In this document: piece by piece, positions 28,745 through 37,886 of the stretch | Layout of the letters: each line of letters begins with the position of its first letter | How positions within the stretch are numbered: the stretch's first letter is position 1 | Assembly: GCF_000280055.1 (NCBI RefSeq) | Contig: NZ_ALAB01000024.1 | Span: forward strand, 186,001 to 250,000 | Direction: 5' to 3' | DNA length: 64,000 nt | Source of the DNA: Alishewanella aestuarii B11 | GTDB lineage: Bacteria > Pseudomonadota > Gammaproteobacteria > Enterobacterales > Alteromonadaceae | Notes under the pieces: model-generated | Database searches by the model: none | Told to the model about the DNA's origin: nothing | What the model saw: the letters and a program-made list of their open reading frames with translations, nothing else | Position numbers and translations under genes: made by a program

Positions 28745-29380
28745 TTAAGGCATATTGCTTTGCAACCTTGCCTTGCTGGGCCTGGTCGGATCTCGTTGTA
28801 ATTCAGCAAGTGCGGCACTAGAAAACTGCTTTACCATCATATCGCTTAAATCGCCCTGATGTAGCAAGTTGTAATGCTCATACCGATTTCTGGTACTGCT
28901 AATATTTTCTACTGGATACAAATCTGAAATCAGCTGCTTTTCAAGATTAGCCAAACAGCTAATATCCTCGACAACCGCAAAATAAAGTGTGAGATTATGA
29001 AGATACTTTTGCATACCAGAAGCAATTGCCACATATCGCTCATCAGATAAGGCCGCTGGATTAAGCACTGCCTCGTAGCTCTTTTCTACTGGAAATTTAA
29101 ATGGGTCAGCATACACATAACGTAAACCGTTGTTATAACAACGTGGTAGCGAATATTTTAACGACAGCAAACGTGCCAAATGATATAGATTGCGCTGCAC
29201 TAAACACTCATTGGTTTTACCCACATAATTGCTAAAGCTGCCATGCGCCCCCTGCTCTACCCAAAGATAAACTCCCGGCTTGCCAAAACGACGCATAAAG
29301 TCAGCGTCGTATATTTTTTCGCTGCTGAACAACGTAAAGCTATTAATGTGATACCAGTTAAGTGTCAATGTTGCTTGCAT
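28745..29380 (-). CDS. GIY-YIG-like nuclease-domain protein
   Basis: This 211-residue protein has the arrangement of a GIY-YIG endonuclease: GVYLW as the first strand, NYVGKT about 16 residues later, a downstream arginine (LVQRNLYH), and a possible catalytic glutamate in NLEKQLISDLYP followed by an asparagine (ENISSTRN). It is single-domain, with no DNA-binding module recognised. The assignment is from motif order only. The 235 bases upstream (29,381-29,615) show no gene or structured element I can support. Confidence 0.55.
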   Translation of the reverse strand: MQATLTLNWYHINSFTLFSSEKIYDADFMRRFGKPGVYLWVEQGAHGSFSNYVGKTNECLVQRNLYHLARLLSLKYSLPRCYNNGLRYVYADPFKFPVEKSYEAVLNPAALSDERYVAIASGMQKYLHNLTLYFAVVEDISCLANLEKQLISDLYPVENISSTRNRYEHYNLLHQGDLSDMMVKQFSSAALAELQRDPTRPSKARLQSNMP

Positions 29381-29615
29381 AGAAATGACTTACTCTTGCT
29401 TGAATGGTTTTATTTCTCTGAGCTTTTAGCATCTCATCTACTATGTGTAGACAGCGTTCCGGCCCCGTCCTGATTACAGGGCGCGGCCAGCCTAAAAAAT
29501 GTTTTGGCCAACTCACTTTTTATTGACTAACGTCCTCTTAGCTACTACATTAGCCAGTAACACGGCCCCTATCGGTAACGTTGCTTCGGCGACCACACTG
29601 CTTAGGGGTTTTTTA

Positions 29616-30230
29616 TTACCATTTATTCGTCCAATCGGCAGTAACGCCCATTCCTTTCAGATCTAACCCGATATGCGCTAAGTCTGGAAAATCAAGTAAT
29701 TGCTCCCGCATCTTAGCTGGCGAGGTCGAGGATGGATTAATCATCAGCAGTAAATGCTGGCAGATTTTTAGCAATAAAAAGCAGCGTGCGATAGCGTGAT
29801 TATTACTGGTGAAGTCTGCAATCCAAGCCACTTCCGCAGTATCAGGTAATTTGGGTTGGTCAATAATATTACGGTTCCACAGGCGGCTATGATGCGCGCA
29901 GACATTGCGCAGATAGTTTAGGCTGCGCAGCCAGCTGGCAAAAACGCGGCCATTACTTAGCCCATATAACGCTGAAATGGCGTCCTGCTCCTTTTCGCGC
30001 ATACCACTAAACATGGTCGTGCTCTTTGGGTTTTTCGGCTTTTTACCATTATCCAACAACACCAACTCACCAGAGCGCTCACGAAAAGCATACCAATAGC
30101 CACTTAAACGGTAATAGCCTATCCGCTCTAAATACTCTAGCGCGGCAGCCCGATCAGTAATAAGCAAACCCCGGCTTTCCAGCAACGCCAGTTGCTCGTT
30201 GTAACTTAGCCAGGGTTTGCTATAGGGCAT
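29616..30230 (-). CDS. Abi_2 (AbiD/AbiF-type) abortive-infection protein, short form
   Basis: This is an Abi_2 family protein with the N-terminal signature ALEYLERIGYYRLSGYWYAFR and the C-terminal HEPN-type RxxxxH motif in LNYLRNVCAHHSRLWNR, the presumed RNase site. It has only 204 residues, whereas Abi_2 proteins are usually near 300. The central region that normally carries the Y-x-FD-x-x-LR block appears deleted in frame between STTMFSG and REKEQDAIS. Its ATG shares one base with the hsdS stop (TAATG), so it is translationally coupled to the type I restriction operon. Confidence 0.82.
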   Translation of the reverse strand: MPYSKPWLSYNEQLALLESRGLLITDRAAALEYLERIGYYRLSGYWYAFRERSGELVLLDNGKKPKNPKSTTMFSGMREKEQDAISALYGLSNGRVFASWLRSLNYLRNVCAHHSRLWNRNIIDQPKLPDTAEVAWIADFTSNNHAIARCFLLLKICQHLLLMINPSSTSPAKMREQLLDFPDLAHIGLDLKGMGVTADWTNKW

Positions 30231-31987
30231 TAGGCGACCACCTGCTCTACCAATGCTTCAGCTAAGACTACTTGAATTTGTTTACTGCTATTCAATTTCT
30301 CACTTAAAGCATCACAAAGCTCAAAAAGTTCGTTTACCCGATAAACTATCCTGCCTTGTTCAGATATAGGAGGCAGAGCAAATGGATTACCTTCAAAAAA
30401 GTCTTTGGGCAGACGTTTTTGACCTGCCGTTCCTGTCATTTTTGACTCACCTATCTTCAAGTAAAGTGGTGATTTAATGTTCAACAACAGATATTTGGCA
30501 AGTGTATTTTCTGGAGAAATAAAACGGGCGATATGAAGTTCTGTGGTTCCTGCACCAATGCCGTTAGTTAAACCATCAAAAACTGCAGCTTTACTGTTTT
30601 CAAAACATGGCGTGATCTTGGCGATACCCAGATCGCCATTAGCGAAGTGAGTGAAGCCTTTTTTGATGTCCCCCCAATCTCTTGTTTCAGTTAAATGTTC
30701 GCCGGTGTGTGATTTACCAATTGATGCCATTGGAACGAATGAAGCTTTAACACTATCTTCGGCATAATTGCGCGGGTTAATTTCAGCAATCCACCCTAAC
30801 CTACACCACTCCCACCCCTCTGGTAGTTCAAACGGTTTCTCGTCATCACTTATCGGCGGTAATGGTTTTTGTTTTTTGATTTTACCGGCTTTAACCAGGG
30901 CGTCTTTTTCAGCGGCGATGCGTTTTAGCAGTTCGCTGGCGGGTTCGTCGTTAGGGTTTTGTTTAACCAGCTTGCCCATTACCGCCAGTTGCAGAATGGT
31001 TTGCTTTAGCGCGTCGATGCTGTATTCGGTGGTAAAGAGCGTATCAAAATGTGCCGCGAGGCGTTGCCAGTTGCTGGCTAACTCATCGGCGTTTTGGCTT
31101 TGGGTTAAGGTGGCGAGTAGGGCATCAACAATTTGGTTATGGGCGTCGAGCTGCTGGTAGCTTTGTTGTTCCAGTTGATCGCAAAGGGCCATTAGTTCGT
31201 GAAGCCTAGAAACAATTCTTATTTGCTCACATTTTGGCGGGATCGGAATTATAAAACCTTGAATGTCGCCCATTGAAATGTTGTCGTTGGTTGAGTTCTT
31301 GGCTTCATTTATAATATTTTGAACCAGAGGAGTCTTGATAACTGCTGATACAAACTCAGGTAAAAGACCGCCGTCAATTTTTATGGAAGCAACCCTTTGA
31401 TTGACGACCATAAGCTCATCAACTTTCTTGACTAGAAAAGCTTTACCAACTGTTCCTCCAGTCATCGCCATCAGAATTGTATTCTCTTGCAGCTTAAACG
31501 GTTCTAGAACAGAGCTATATTCATGTTTTACAATTGATTCTGATTTCAACCCTTGGTCATCAAAATCAGATATTCGAATTACTCTAGCTCCTTCGCTTGA
31601 ATAATTTGTACTTTTAAAAGCAAATCCACCATTTATAACACTTATCTGATGCAGCTTAACGAACTGCCAACCACTAGGAGGTTCAAACGGTTTTTCCTCA
31701 TCCGTAATCGGCGGCAACGGTTTTTGCTTTTTAAGCTTACCCGCTTTTACCAACGCCTCTTTTTCAGCTGAAATCCGCTTTAACAGCTCACTGGCCGGTT
31801 CATCGTTTGGATCTTGCGGCACTAACTTACCGCGCACGGCAAGTTCTAAAATCAGCTCGCGCAGTTTTTTAATGCCGGTAAGCTCTATTTTGTTATTACT
31901 GCCCCGTCCGCTGGTACTTTTGGCGGTTTGTGCTTGCGTCCATAGGTCTAAATGCTCGGTAATAAGCTGTTCTACTTGTACGGTCAT
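30230..31987 (-). CDS. hsdS: Type I restriction-modification specificity subunit HsdS
   Basis: This subunit determines the bipartite DNA target of the type I enzyme. The 585-residue protein has two target-recognition domains, each preceded by a near-identical conserved block: LAVRGKLVPQDPNDEPASEL with GKLKKQKPLPPITDEEKPFE in the first half, and LAVMGKLVKQNPNDEPASEL with GKIKKQKPLPPISDDEKPFE in the second. Both TRDs look intact. It lies 4 bases after hsdM and overlaps the Abi_2 gene by 1 base. The target sequence cannot be predicted here. Confidence 0.93.
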   Translation of the reverse strand: MTVQVEQLITEHLDLWTQAQTAKSTSGRGSNNKIELTGIKKLRELILELAVRGKLVPQDPNDEPASELLKRISAEKEALVKAGKLKKQKPLPPITDEEKPFEPPSGWQFVKLHQISVINGGFAFKSTNYSSEGARVIRISDFDDQGLKSESIVKHEYSSVLEPFKLQENTILMAMTGGTVGKAFLVKKVDELMVVNQRVASIKIDGGLLPEFVSAVIKTPLVQNIINEAKNSTNDNISMGDIQGFIIPIPPKCEQIRIVSRLHELMALCDQLEQQSYQQLDAHNQIVDALLATLTQSQNADELASNWQRLAAHFDTLFTTEYSIDALKQTILQLAVMGKLVKQNPNDEPASELLKRIAAEKDALVKAGKIKKQKPLPPISDDEKPFELPEGWEWCRLGWIAEINPRNYAEDSVKASFVPMASIGKSHTGEHLTETRDWGDIKKGFTHFANGDLGIAKITPCFENSKAAVFDGLTNGIGAGTTELHIARFISPENTLAKYLLLNIKSPLYLKIGESKMTGTAGQKRLPKDFFEGNPFALPPISEQGRIVYRVNELFELCDALSEKLNSSKQIQVVLAEALVEQVVA

Positions 31988-31991
31988 GCGC

Positions 31992-33467
31992 TTAACCTCT
32001 GCCGCTAGTTGGCGCTAGGGCTTCGGCCAGTATGCTTTTTAGCTGGTCGCGTAGCTGCTGTATTTCCTGCTGCTGTTTGGCGTAGCTGGCTAATAGCTCT
32101 TCTGGATCGTGGCTTATTTGCTCGCCTATATGCGGGTTTTTACAATCCAGGTTGTAGTTACGCGCCTTAATCTCATCTGCCGATACCTTCCAGGCAAACT
32201 CGTTTTCTTCACGCGTGGCAAAGCCATCGGCTTCGCTGCCCCACCAGGCTTCTTCCACGGCGAACTCTTCAATACGCATCGGCCGGGTTTTGCTGTAGTT
32301 TTTTATGCCCTCTGGGTATTGGTGCTCGTAAAACCAAATGTCTTTGGTTGGCGTGCCTTTGGTGAAAAACAGCAGGTTAGTTTTAATGCCGGTATAAGGG
32401 TTAAATACGCCATTGGGTAGGCGCACTATGGTGTGCAGGTTACACTCTTCCAGTAGCTTTTCTTTTAAGCGTGACTTCATGCCCTCGCCAAATAAAAAGC
32501 CGTCTGGTAGTACAACTGCAGCACGGCCACCGTCTTTTAGCAGGTGGATTATCAGCGTCATAAATAGGTCGGCGGTTTCGCGGGTACGCAGCGCCTGCGG
32601 AAAGTTGGTTTCGATGCCGTCTTCTTCCATACCACCAAAGGGCGGGTTGGTAATAATGCAGTCGACCCGCTCTTTTGGCCCCCAGCTGATAAGCGGCCGG
32701 GCTAAGGTGTTGTCGTGGCGGATATTAAACGGCACTTCAATGCCGTGCAAAATCATATTGGTGGTAGCCAGCAAATGCGGCAGTGGCTTTTTCTCCACGC
32801 CAAAGATGCTGTTTTGCAGTACCTGCTCGTCGCTTGGTGTTTTGACGTAATGCTTGCGCTTATGCTCAATACTGCAAGTTAGAAAACCACCGGTGCCACA
32901 GGCAGGGTCAAGCACCTTTTCATCCAGTTTGGGATTAACCATGCGCACCATAAATTCAGTCACCGGGCGCGGGGTATAAAACTCACCGGCATTACCGGCG
33001 TTTTGCAAATCACGCAGAATTTGCTCGTACATATCGCCAAACAGGTGGCGCTCTTGCGCTTTGTTAAAGTCGATGCCGTCCTGAATTTTGTTAATCATCT
33101 GCCGCAGCAGCTGACCCGATTTCATATAGTTATAGGCATCTTCAAATACGCTTTTAATCACAAAAGCGCGCTGGTCATCGCCTTTTGGCTCCAGGTTTTG
33201 CAGTGTCGGGAATAGCTCGTTATCAATAAATTGCTTTAGCTCATCGCCGGTCATCCCCTCGGCATCGGCCGCCCAGTTGCGCCAACGCAGGTGCTGTGGA
33301 ATGGGCGAGGTGTAATCGCCAAACATTTCCCACTCCTGCTCTTTATCGTCATAGATTTTTAAGAACAGCATCCAGACTAACTGGCCGATACGCTGGGCAT
33401 CGCCGTCGACGCCCACGTCTTTACGCATAATGTCTTGGATGGATTTAATGGTACTGCTAATTGACAT
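31992..33467 (-). CDS. hsdM: Type I restriction-modification DNA methyltransferase HsdM
   Basis: This adenine-N6 methyltransferase subunit has 491 residues. It has an N-terminal HsdM helical domain (VGVDGDAQRIGQLVWMLFLK), the AdoMet motif VLDPACGTGGFLTC and the catalytic NPPFGG. A C-terminal coiled segment probably contacts HsdS. It lies between hsdR (32 bases) and hsdS (4 bases) on one transcript. Confidence 0.95.
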   Translation of the reverse strand: MSISSTIKSIQDIMRKDVGVDGDAQRIGQLVWMLFLKIYDDKEQEWEMFGDYTSPIPQHLRWRNWAADAEGMTGDELKQFIDNELFPTLQNLEPKGDDQRAFVIKSVFEDAYNYMKSGQLLRQMINKIQDGIDFNKAQERHLFGDMYEQILRDLQNAGNAGEFYTPRPVTEFMVRMVNPKLDEKVLDPACGTGGFLTCSIEHKRKHYVKTPSDEQVLQNSIFGVEKKPLPHLLATTNMILHGIEVPFNIRHDNTLARPLISWGPKERVDCIITNPPFGGMEEDGIETNFPQALRTRETADLFMTLIIHLLKDGGRAAVVLPDGFLFGEGMKSRLKEKLLEECNLHTIVRLPNGVFNPYTGIKTNLLFFTKGTPTKDIWFYEHQYPEGIKNYSKTRPMRIEEFAVEEAWWGSEADGFATREENEFAWKVSADEIKARNYNLDCKNPHIGEQISHDPEELLASYAKQQQEIQQLRDQLKSILAEALAPTSGRG

Positions 33468-33499
33468 GGTGTTCCTCGTTTGCGCTATTCACAGCTTGT

Positions 33500-35932
33500 T
33501 TAGGCAATGCTTTTATCGTCGTACAGCGCTTGTTCTAATTCGTGTAAGGCTTGCTCGTAACCGGCTTTGCCACCAAAGGCATTAATAAGCTCTAAGCCAG
33601 TGCCAATCTGGTCAAACGGCGGCAGCCGCAAAATTTTCATATCTTCAATATGTTCAATACCGGTATCGGCGTATTTTTCCAGCAGGTTTTCCAGTACCTG
33701 CAAGGCCGCGCCCTGGTATTTGGTGAAGTAGTTGCGCTTTTTCACATTGTTGGCGCGTTCGCGCCTGGTTAGCGGCGGTGCATCGTAAACGATATGAGCA
33801 ATTAAATCGAAGGCATCCAGCTCATTGCCGCGCTTTTGCTTAACTTCTGCGCGTAAATCGTCCCATTGCACGCCCTGCTCTTTAAGCTGCTCGATTATCT
33901 CGGCTTTACGCTCGGCGCTGCTCCAGTGGCGGAAGAAATCTTTTAAGGTGGCAAACTGCTTTTGCACACAGTGTTTGGTGTAATCGGTTAGCGATTCAGT
34001 AATGAGTTTGCCGTCTGGCCCTAAAAACTGTACCCGACTGCCAATCATGGTGACGGGTTGGCCTGCAACATAGAATTTTTTACGTGGCTCACCTGGCCCA
34101 ACTGGCTCATAAGGTTCGCCTTCGCCCTCACCTTCAGGTGTATCGCCTTCACCGTAAGGCGCAGCGGGCTCTTCAATGGTGCCAGGTGCTTCAGGCGGCA
34201 CCGGCTCTTCACCTGGTTTGGGGCTATAAATCATCACTGGATCGCCATCAAAGGCCGGATCGGCAAACAGCTCAGTGGCTTTTTTAAAATCGAGAATGGT
34301 AAACCAGAGTTTGTCGTAATCTTCGTTAATGCGGGTGCCGCGACCAATAATTTGCTTAAACTCGGTCATCGACTGAATGCGCTGATCCAGTACCACTAAC
34401 TTACAGGTTTGCGCATCTACGCCGGTGGTCATCAGCTTACTGGTGGTGGCAATTACCGGATAACGACTCTCTGGGTTAATAAAATTATCCAGCTCGGCCT
34501 TACCCTCGTTGTCATCGCCGGTAATGCGCATAATGTACTTGGTGCTTTCGCGTACCCGCTCTGGGTTAAGATTCACCAGCGCTTGGCGCATGCGCTCAGC
34601 ATGGTCGATATCGTCACAGAAAATAATGGTTTTTTGATATTCGCCGGTTTTTTGCAGGTATTCGGTAACCTTTTGCGCCACCAGCTGGGTGCGCTCGTCA
34701 AAGACGATATTCCTGTCCATGTCCTTTTGGTTATAGATACGGTCTTCAATCTCCAGGCCATATTTATCTCTCTGGCCTTTTTTCGGCCGCCACCCCTGTA
34801 AATCGATATCAAAGTCGATACGCACCACTTTATACGGCGCTAAGAAACCGTCATCAATGCCTTGCTTGAGCGAATAGGTAAAAATTGGCTCGCCAAAGTA
34901 ATGGATATTGCTGACATCTTTGGTTTCTTTGGGGGTGGCTGTCAGGCCAATATGGGTGGCCGATTTAAAATAATCCAAAATATCGCGCCAGGCTGAGTCT
35001 TCCCGCGCACTGCCACGGTGGCACTCGTCAATCACGATTAAATCGAAAAAGTCCGGTGAGAATTCACGGTAGATATTTTTTTCTTCATCCGTGCCGGTCA
35101 CCGCCTGATACAGGGATAAGTAAATCTCGTACGACTTATTAATCGTGCGGTTGGTGATTTTGGTCATCGCCTGACCAAAGGGCTTAAAGTCGTTGTTTTT
35201 GGTTTGGTCGACCAGAATATTGCGATCGGCTAAAAACAAAATGCGTTTTTTCTGTCGTGATTTCCAAAGCCGCCAGATTATTTGAAAAGCGGTATAGGTT
35301 TTACCGGTGCCGGTGGCCATCACCAGTAATATTCTGTCTTGCCCACGCGCTACCGCTTCCACGGTACGGTTGATTGCGGTCATCTGATAGTAACGAGGGC
35401 TGCGGCCACTGCCGTCATCATAATAAGGCGTATCTACCAGCTGTACGGCACTGTCCTCAAAGCCATGGTGCTGGCAATACCATTGCCACAGCTGCGCCGG
35501 TGACGGAAATTCATTAAGGGATAATTCGTGTTCGGTTTTACCGCTTAAACCGGTTTTGTCATGAAATAAAAAACCATCGCCATTGCTGGAGAATACAAAC
35601 AGCACATCCAGCGCTTCACTGTAAGCCAAGGCCTGCTGCATACCCGCACCAACACTGTGTTTATTGTCCTTGGCTTCCACTACGGCGAGCGGTAGGTTTT
35701 TCTTGTGATATAAAACATAGTCAGCACGGCGCTTTTCGCCACGGGTATGCATACGGCCACGCACAATAACGCGGCCAGCGGTAAAGGTGAGTTCTTCGCG
35801 AATTTGGCTTTGTAAATCCCAGCCTGCTTGCTGAATTGCTGGGGTGATAAACTTAGAGCAGATATCCCGCTCGCTTAGCGCGCGTTTATTCCCGCTGAAT
35901 GCGTTATTTCCGCTAAAGACGTTTGTATTCAT
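33500..35932 (-). CDS. hsdR: Type I restriction endonuclease subunit HsdR
   Basis: This is the motor and nuclease subunit, with 810 residues. It has an N-terminal PD-(D/E)xK nuclease region ([20 protein letters not shown]), helicase motif [16 protein letters not shown], the DEAD-like VIDECHRG, motif [12 protein letters not shown], and motif [13 protein letters not shown] Pro/Glu-rich linker ([19 protein letters not shown]) precedes the C-terminal helical domain. It is the first gene of hsdR-hsdM-hsdS-abi. No degeneration is seen. Confidence 0.95.
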   Translation of the reverse strand: MNTNVFSGNNAFSGNKRALSERDICSKFITPAIQQAGWDLQSQIREELTFTAGRVIVRGRMHTRGEKRRADYVLYHKKNLPLAVVEAKDNKHSVGAGMQQALAYSEALDVLFVFSSNGDGFLFHDKTGLSGKTEHELSLNEFPSPAQLWQWYCQHHGFEDSAVQLVDTPYYDDGSGRSPRYYQMTAINRTVEAVARGQDRILLVMATGTGKTYTAFQIIWRLWKSRQKKRILFLADRNILVDQTKNNDFKPFGQAMTKITNRTINKSYEIYLSLYQAVTGTDEEKNIYREFSPDFFDLIVIDECHRGSAREDSAWRDILDYFKSATHIGLTATPKETKDVSNIHYFGEPIFTYSLKQGIDDGFLAPYKVVRIDFDIDLQGWRPKKGQRDKYGLEIEDRIYNQKDMDRNIVFDERTQLVAQKVTEYLQKTGEYQKTIIFCDDIDHAERMRQALVNLNPERVRESTKYIMRITGDDNEGKAELDNFINPESRYPVIATTSKLMTTGVDAQTCKLVVLDQRIQSMTEFKQIIGRGTRINEDYDKLWFTILDFKKATELFADPAFDGDPVMIYSPKPGEEPVPPEAPGTIEEPAAPYGEGDTPEGEGEGEPYEPVGPGEPRKKFYVAGQPVTMIGSRVQFLGPDGKLITESLTDYTKHCVQKQFATLKDFFRHWSSAERKAEIIEQLKEQGVQWDDLRAEVKQKRGNELDAFDLIAHIVYDAPPLTRRERANNVKKRNYFTKYQGAALQVLENLLEKYADTGIEHIEDMKILRLPPFDQIGTGLELINAFGGKAGYEQALHELEQALYDDKSIA

Positions 35933-36008
35933 GCGCTCAGGTATCCCAATGATGACTTTGCAATTATTTAGGGAATATTACTCAAAAAAGCTGCGATAAT
36001 TGCAGTTC

Positions 36009-36040
36009 AAAAGCGTGCTGAGTCTAAATCAACACGCTTA
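36009..36040 (-). terminator. Terminator of the small-ORF/JAMM operon
   Basis: AAGCGTG (36011-36017) pairs with CACGCTT (36033-36039), with inner TGA/TCA pairing. Read on the minus strand it is followed by TTTT. It lies just beyond the JAMM gene stop. Confidence 0.65.
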
Positions 36041-36049
36041 GGTTTGATC

Positions 36050-36736
36050 TTATATGTTGTTTTTTAACATTCGTGTTTGTAATGAAGGTATGTCCAAATC
36101 TACACCTTTGATGACACTAAATGTTTTCTCTTCATCTTGTTCAAAAATGACATCTTGCACAGTAGCATAAGATGTTAACCAAATTTTCTTTAAGCCAGCA
36201 ACGAAACTGTAACCACTGCAAAAGCTATCATATTGTTTCTCAGGATATGCCCAGCCTTTCTTTTTAAGTTGAGTAACAGTAATGATTAAGTGCGCCAAAC
36301 CAGGTTGATTGTAGGCAATACACTCGTGAATGTGAGGCCAATGAAGTTTATCGCCGTCTGAGGCCTTCCAAGCTGGACCTTCTCTGTTTTTCATATCCTC
36401 AAGTGATTTATAAGGATGTGAATGGAATGTCCCGACCAACTCAAGATGAGGCCAATATTGCTCAATCATCTCTTTTTTTGCTTGTATAGAATCATAATTA
36501 GGCTCAACCCAATCTTGGTGTCTTAATGCTGATGTTTCGACAGTACAAGTCGTAACAACTATTTTATCCTGGCCACCCTCAGTTTTGCTTGGGATCATAT
36601 AACCCCACAATAAACCATATGTTTCAAGTTGAGATGAACCTTTACCGTTTTTGTGAGCCTTGTGTTCATAATCATAGGCTTCGATGGCTGAGGTCATTAA
36701 TAAAGGAAGAGCATTATCTTCTATAATTATTCGCAT
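36050..36736 (-). CDS. JAMM/MPN-domain metalloprotease-like protein
   Basis: This 228-residue protein carries the JAB/JAMM metal site: a glutamate in LETYGLLWGY, then GTFHSHP (the HxH), and a later SDGD that can provide the SxxD aspartate. The spacing between HSHP and S is longer than canonical, implying an inserted loop. JAMM enzymes cleave isopeptide or C-terminal peptide bonds of ubiquitin-like proteins, and some bacterial members act in defence systems. No E1- or E2-like gene is adjacent. The gene directly upstream encodes a 58-residue protein and both probably share one transcript. Confidence 0.72.
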   Translation of the reverse strand: MRIIIEDNALPLLMTSAIEAYDYEHKAHKNGKGSSQLETYGLLWGYMIPSKTEGGQDKIVVTTCTVETSALRHQDWVEPNYDSIQAKKEMIEQYWPHLELVGTFHSHPYKSLEDMKNREGPAWKASDGDKLHWPHIHECIAYNQPGLAHLIITVTQLKKKGWAYPEKQYDSFCSGYSFVAGLKKIWLTSYATVQDVIFEQDEEKTFSVIKGVDLDIPSLQTRMLKNNI

Positions 36737-36767
36737 ACTAAACTCTCTATTGAAATTATTTTTTTAA

Positions 36768-36944
36768 TTAAGCCCACTCTAACTCGGTGATGATAATATC
36801 AAAACCTTTATATTTGTCTTTGAGATAAGCAATTACCGCCCCCTCGCTCTTTCCCATTACAGGAAAATGGGTCAAATGCACTGGTGATGATTTGTTACTA
36901 CCTTTTACCTTAATGAATTTAACGCTTTTAACTCTTGACTGCAT
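36768..36944 (-). CDS. 58-residue small protein upstream of JAMM protease
   Basis: This short gene starts MQSRVKSVKFIKVKG and ends IIITELEWA. Support comes from an AAGGGG ribosome site seven bases before the ATG, an uninterrupted frame of 59 codons, and a 31-base gap to the JAMM gene on the same strand. Strand-helix-strand propensity (VKFIKVKG, EGAVIAYLKDKY, FDIIITELEW) is visible. It lacks a C-terminal Gly-Gly. The function is unknown; a substrate or partner of the protease is possible on position alone. Confidence 0.7.
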   Translation of the reverse strand: MQSRVKSVKFIKVKGSNKSSPVHLTHFPVMGKSEGAVIAYLKDKYKGFDIIITELEWA

Positions 36945-37008
36945 AATTGACCCCTTAAATTACTAATAAATAAATGTAAATCAACAACGTTAAAAGATCA
37001 GCTGACCT

Positions 37009-37680
37009 CTAAATTACCACCGGATAACACCCCTCACCCCAAAGCTGATCTGGCGCACTCATCATTAGCGCAATAATCAGTGGGATTAACTTATTTAGCA
37101 GGTTACAAGCATCTTTGAGTTGTTCGCGGTTTACCTGGCTGTTGTAGGTTGCACCGCCATGGATAATTTGGTTGCGCAGGGTGTACAGCCTGGTAAAAAT
37201 TTGTGCCATGGCAACCGGCACATTTTTTGCTGCCAGCGCCACGTTTAGTGCAGCTTTTGATGCCAAAAAGCGCTGTTGCCATTCATCTTCGCTAATGCGG
37301 CCGCGGTGGTAATCCCAAAATGGCTGATAAACAAATTTATTGTCCATTAGCAGGCGAATGCTGCCGCTAAATTGTTGCCAAATAAGCTGGTATAGCCGCT
37401 CAGTGGTGTCCAGGTCGGCAATTTTGCTTAAAAAGGCTTCAAACAATTCTCTTTCGCCGACACGGTCGATTTCGCCAAATTCGTTGGCGTAAGCGGCATT
37501 AAAGCTGATCCAGTAGTAAATAAATTCGGTGTCGGTATCTTGGTTGGCTCTGGCTTGTTCGGCTTTACTTAGCCAACTTAAGGCGCGGTGTACCCGCAGT
37601 GACAGGTTTTCCGGGAAATGATCACGATGTTGCCGTTGATAGGCTTTAAGGGCGCTGTAGCTTAGATCCGTTAATACCAT
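37009..37680 (-). CDS. HEPN-type protein of unknown function
   Basis: This 223-residue helical protein has the RxxxxH signature of HEPN domains in TLRNQIIHGGATYNSQVN, near its C-terminus. HEPN proteins include many toxin and anti-phage RNases, but not all are active. An FIYYWISFNAAYANEFG block is also typical of this subgroup. The start at 37680 is preferred (AGGAAG upstream); the frame extends to 37725 with a weaker ribosome site. It stands between the JAMM gene pair and sbcC. Confidence 0.65.
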   Translation of the reverse strand: MVLTDLSYSALKAYQRQHRDHFPENLSLRVHRALSWLSKAEQARANQDTDTEFIYYWISFNAAYANEFGEIDRVGERELFEAFLSKIADLDTTERLYQLIWQQFSGSIRLLMDNKFVYQPFWDYHRGRISEDEWQQRFLASKAALNVALAAKNVPVAMAQIFTRLYTLRNQIIHGGATYNSQVNREQLKDACNLLNKLIPLIIALMMSAPDQLWGEGCYPVVI

Positions 37681-37817
37681 TTGAATCAGCTTCCTGGTTG
37701 CTTTTTCTGGCCCTATTAATGCCATATCAGGTACAGCTTAGGCAAGCACTTTAGCTACAACTTTTGTACTAGCCTGCGCCGATACCCCCTTTTAGATGAT
37801 TAGGTTGCTGCACCTTA

Positions 37818-37852
37818 GCGGAAATAAGCAGGCCTTTACCCTGCTATTTCGC
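37818..37852. repeat. Imperfect inverted repeat downstream of sbcC
   Basis: GCGGAAATAAGCAGG and CCTGCTATTTCGC can pair with two single-base bulges. It lies behind the sbcC stop but lacks a T tract, so a terminator role is uncertain. The rest of 37,742-37,886 shows nothing else. Confidence 0.35.
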
Positions 37853-37886
37853 TGCTTACTTCCCATGCCGGTTTCTACGTTTCGCT

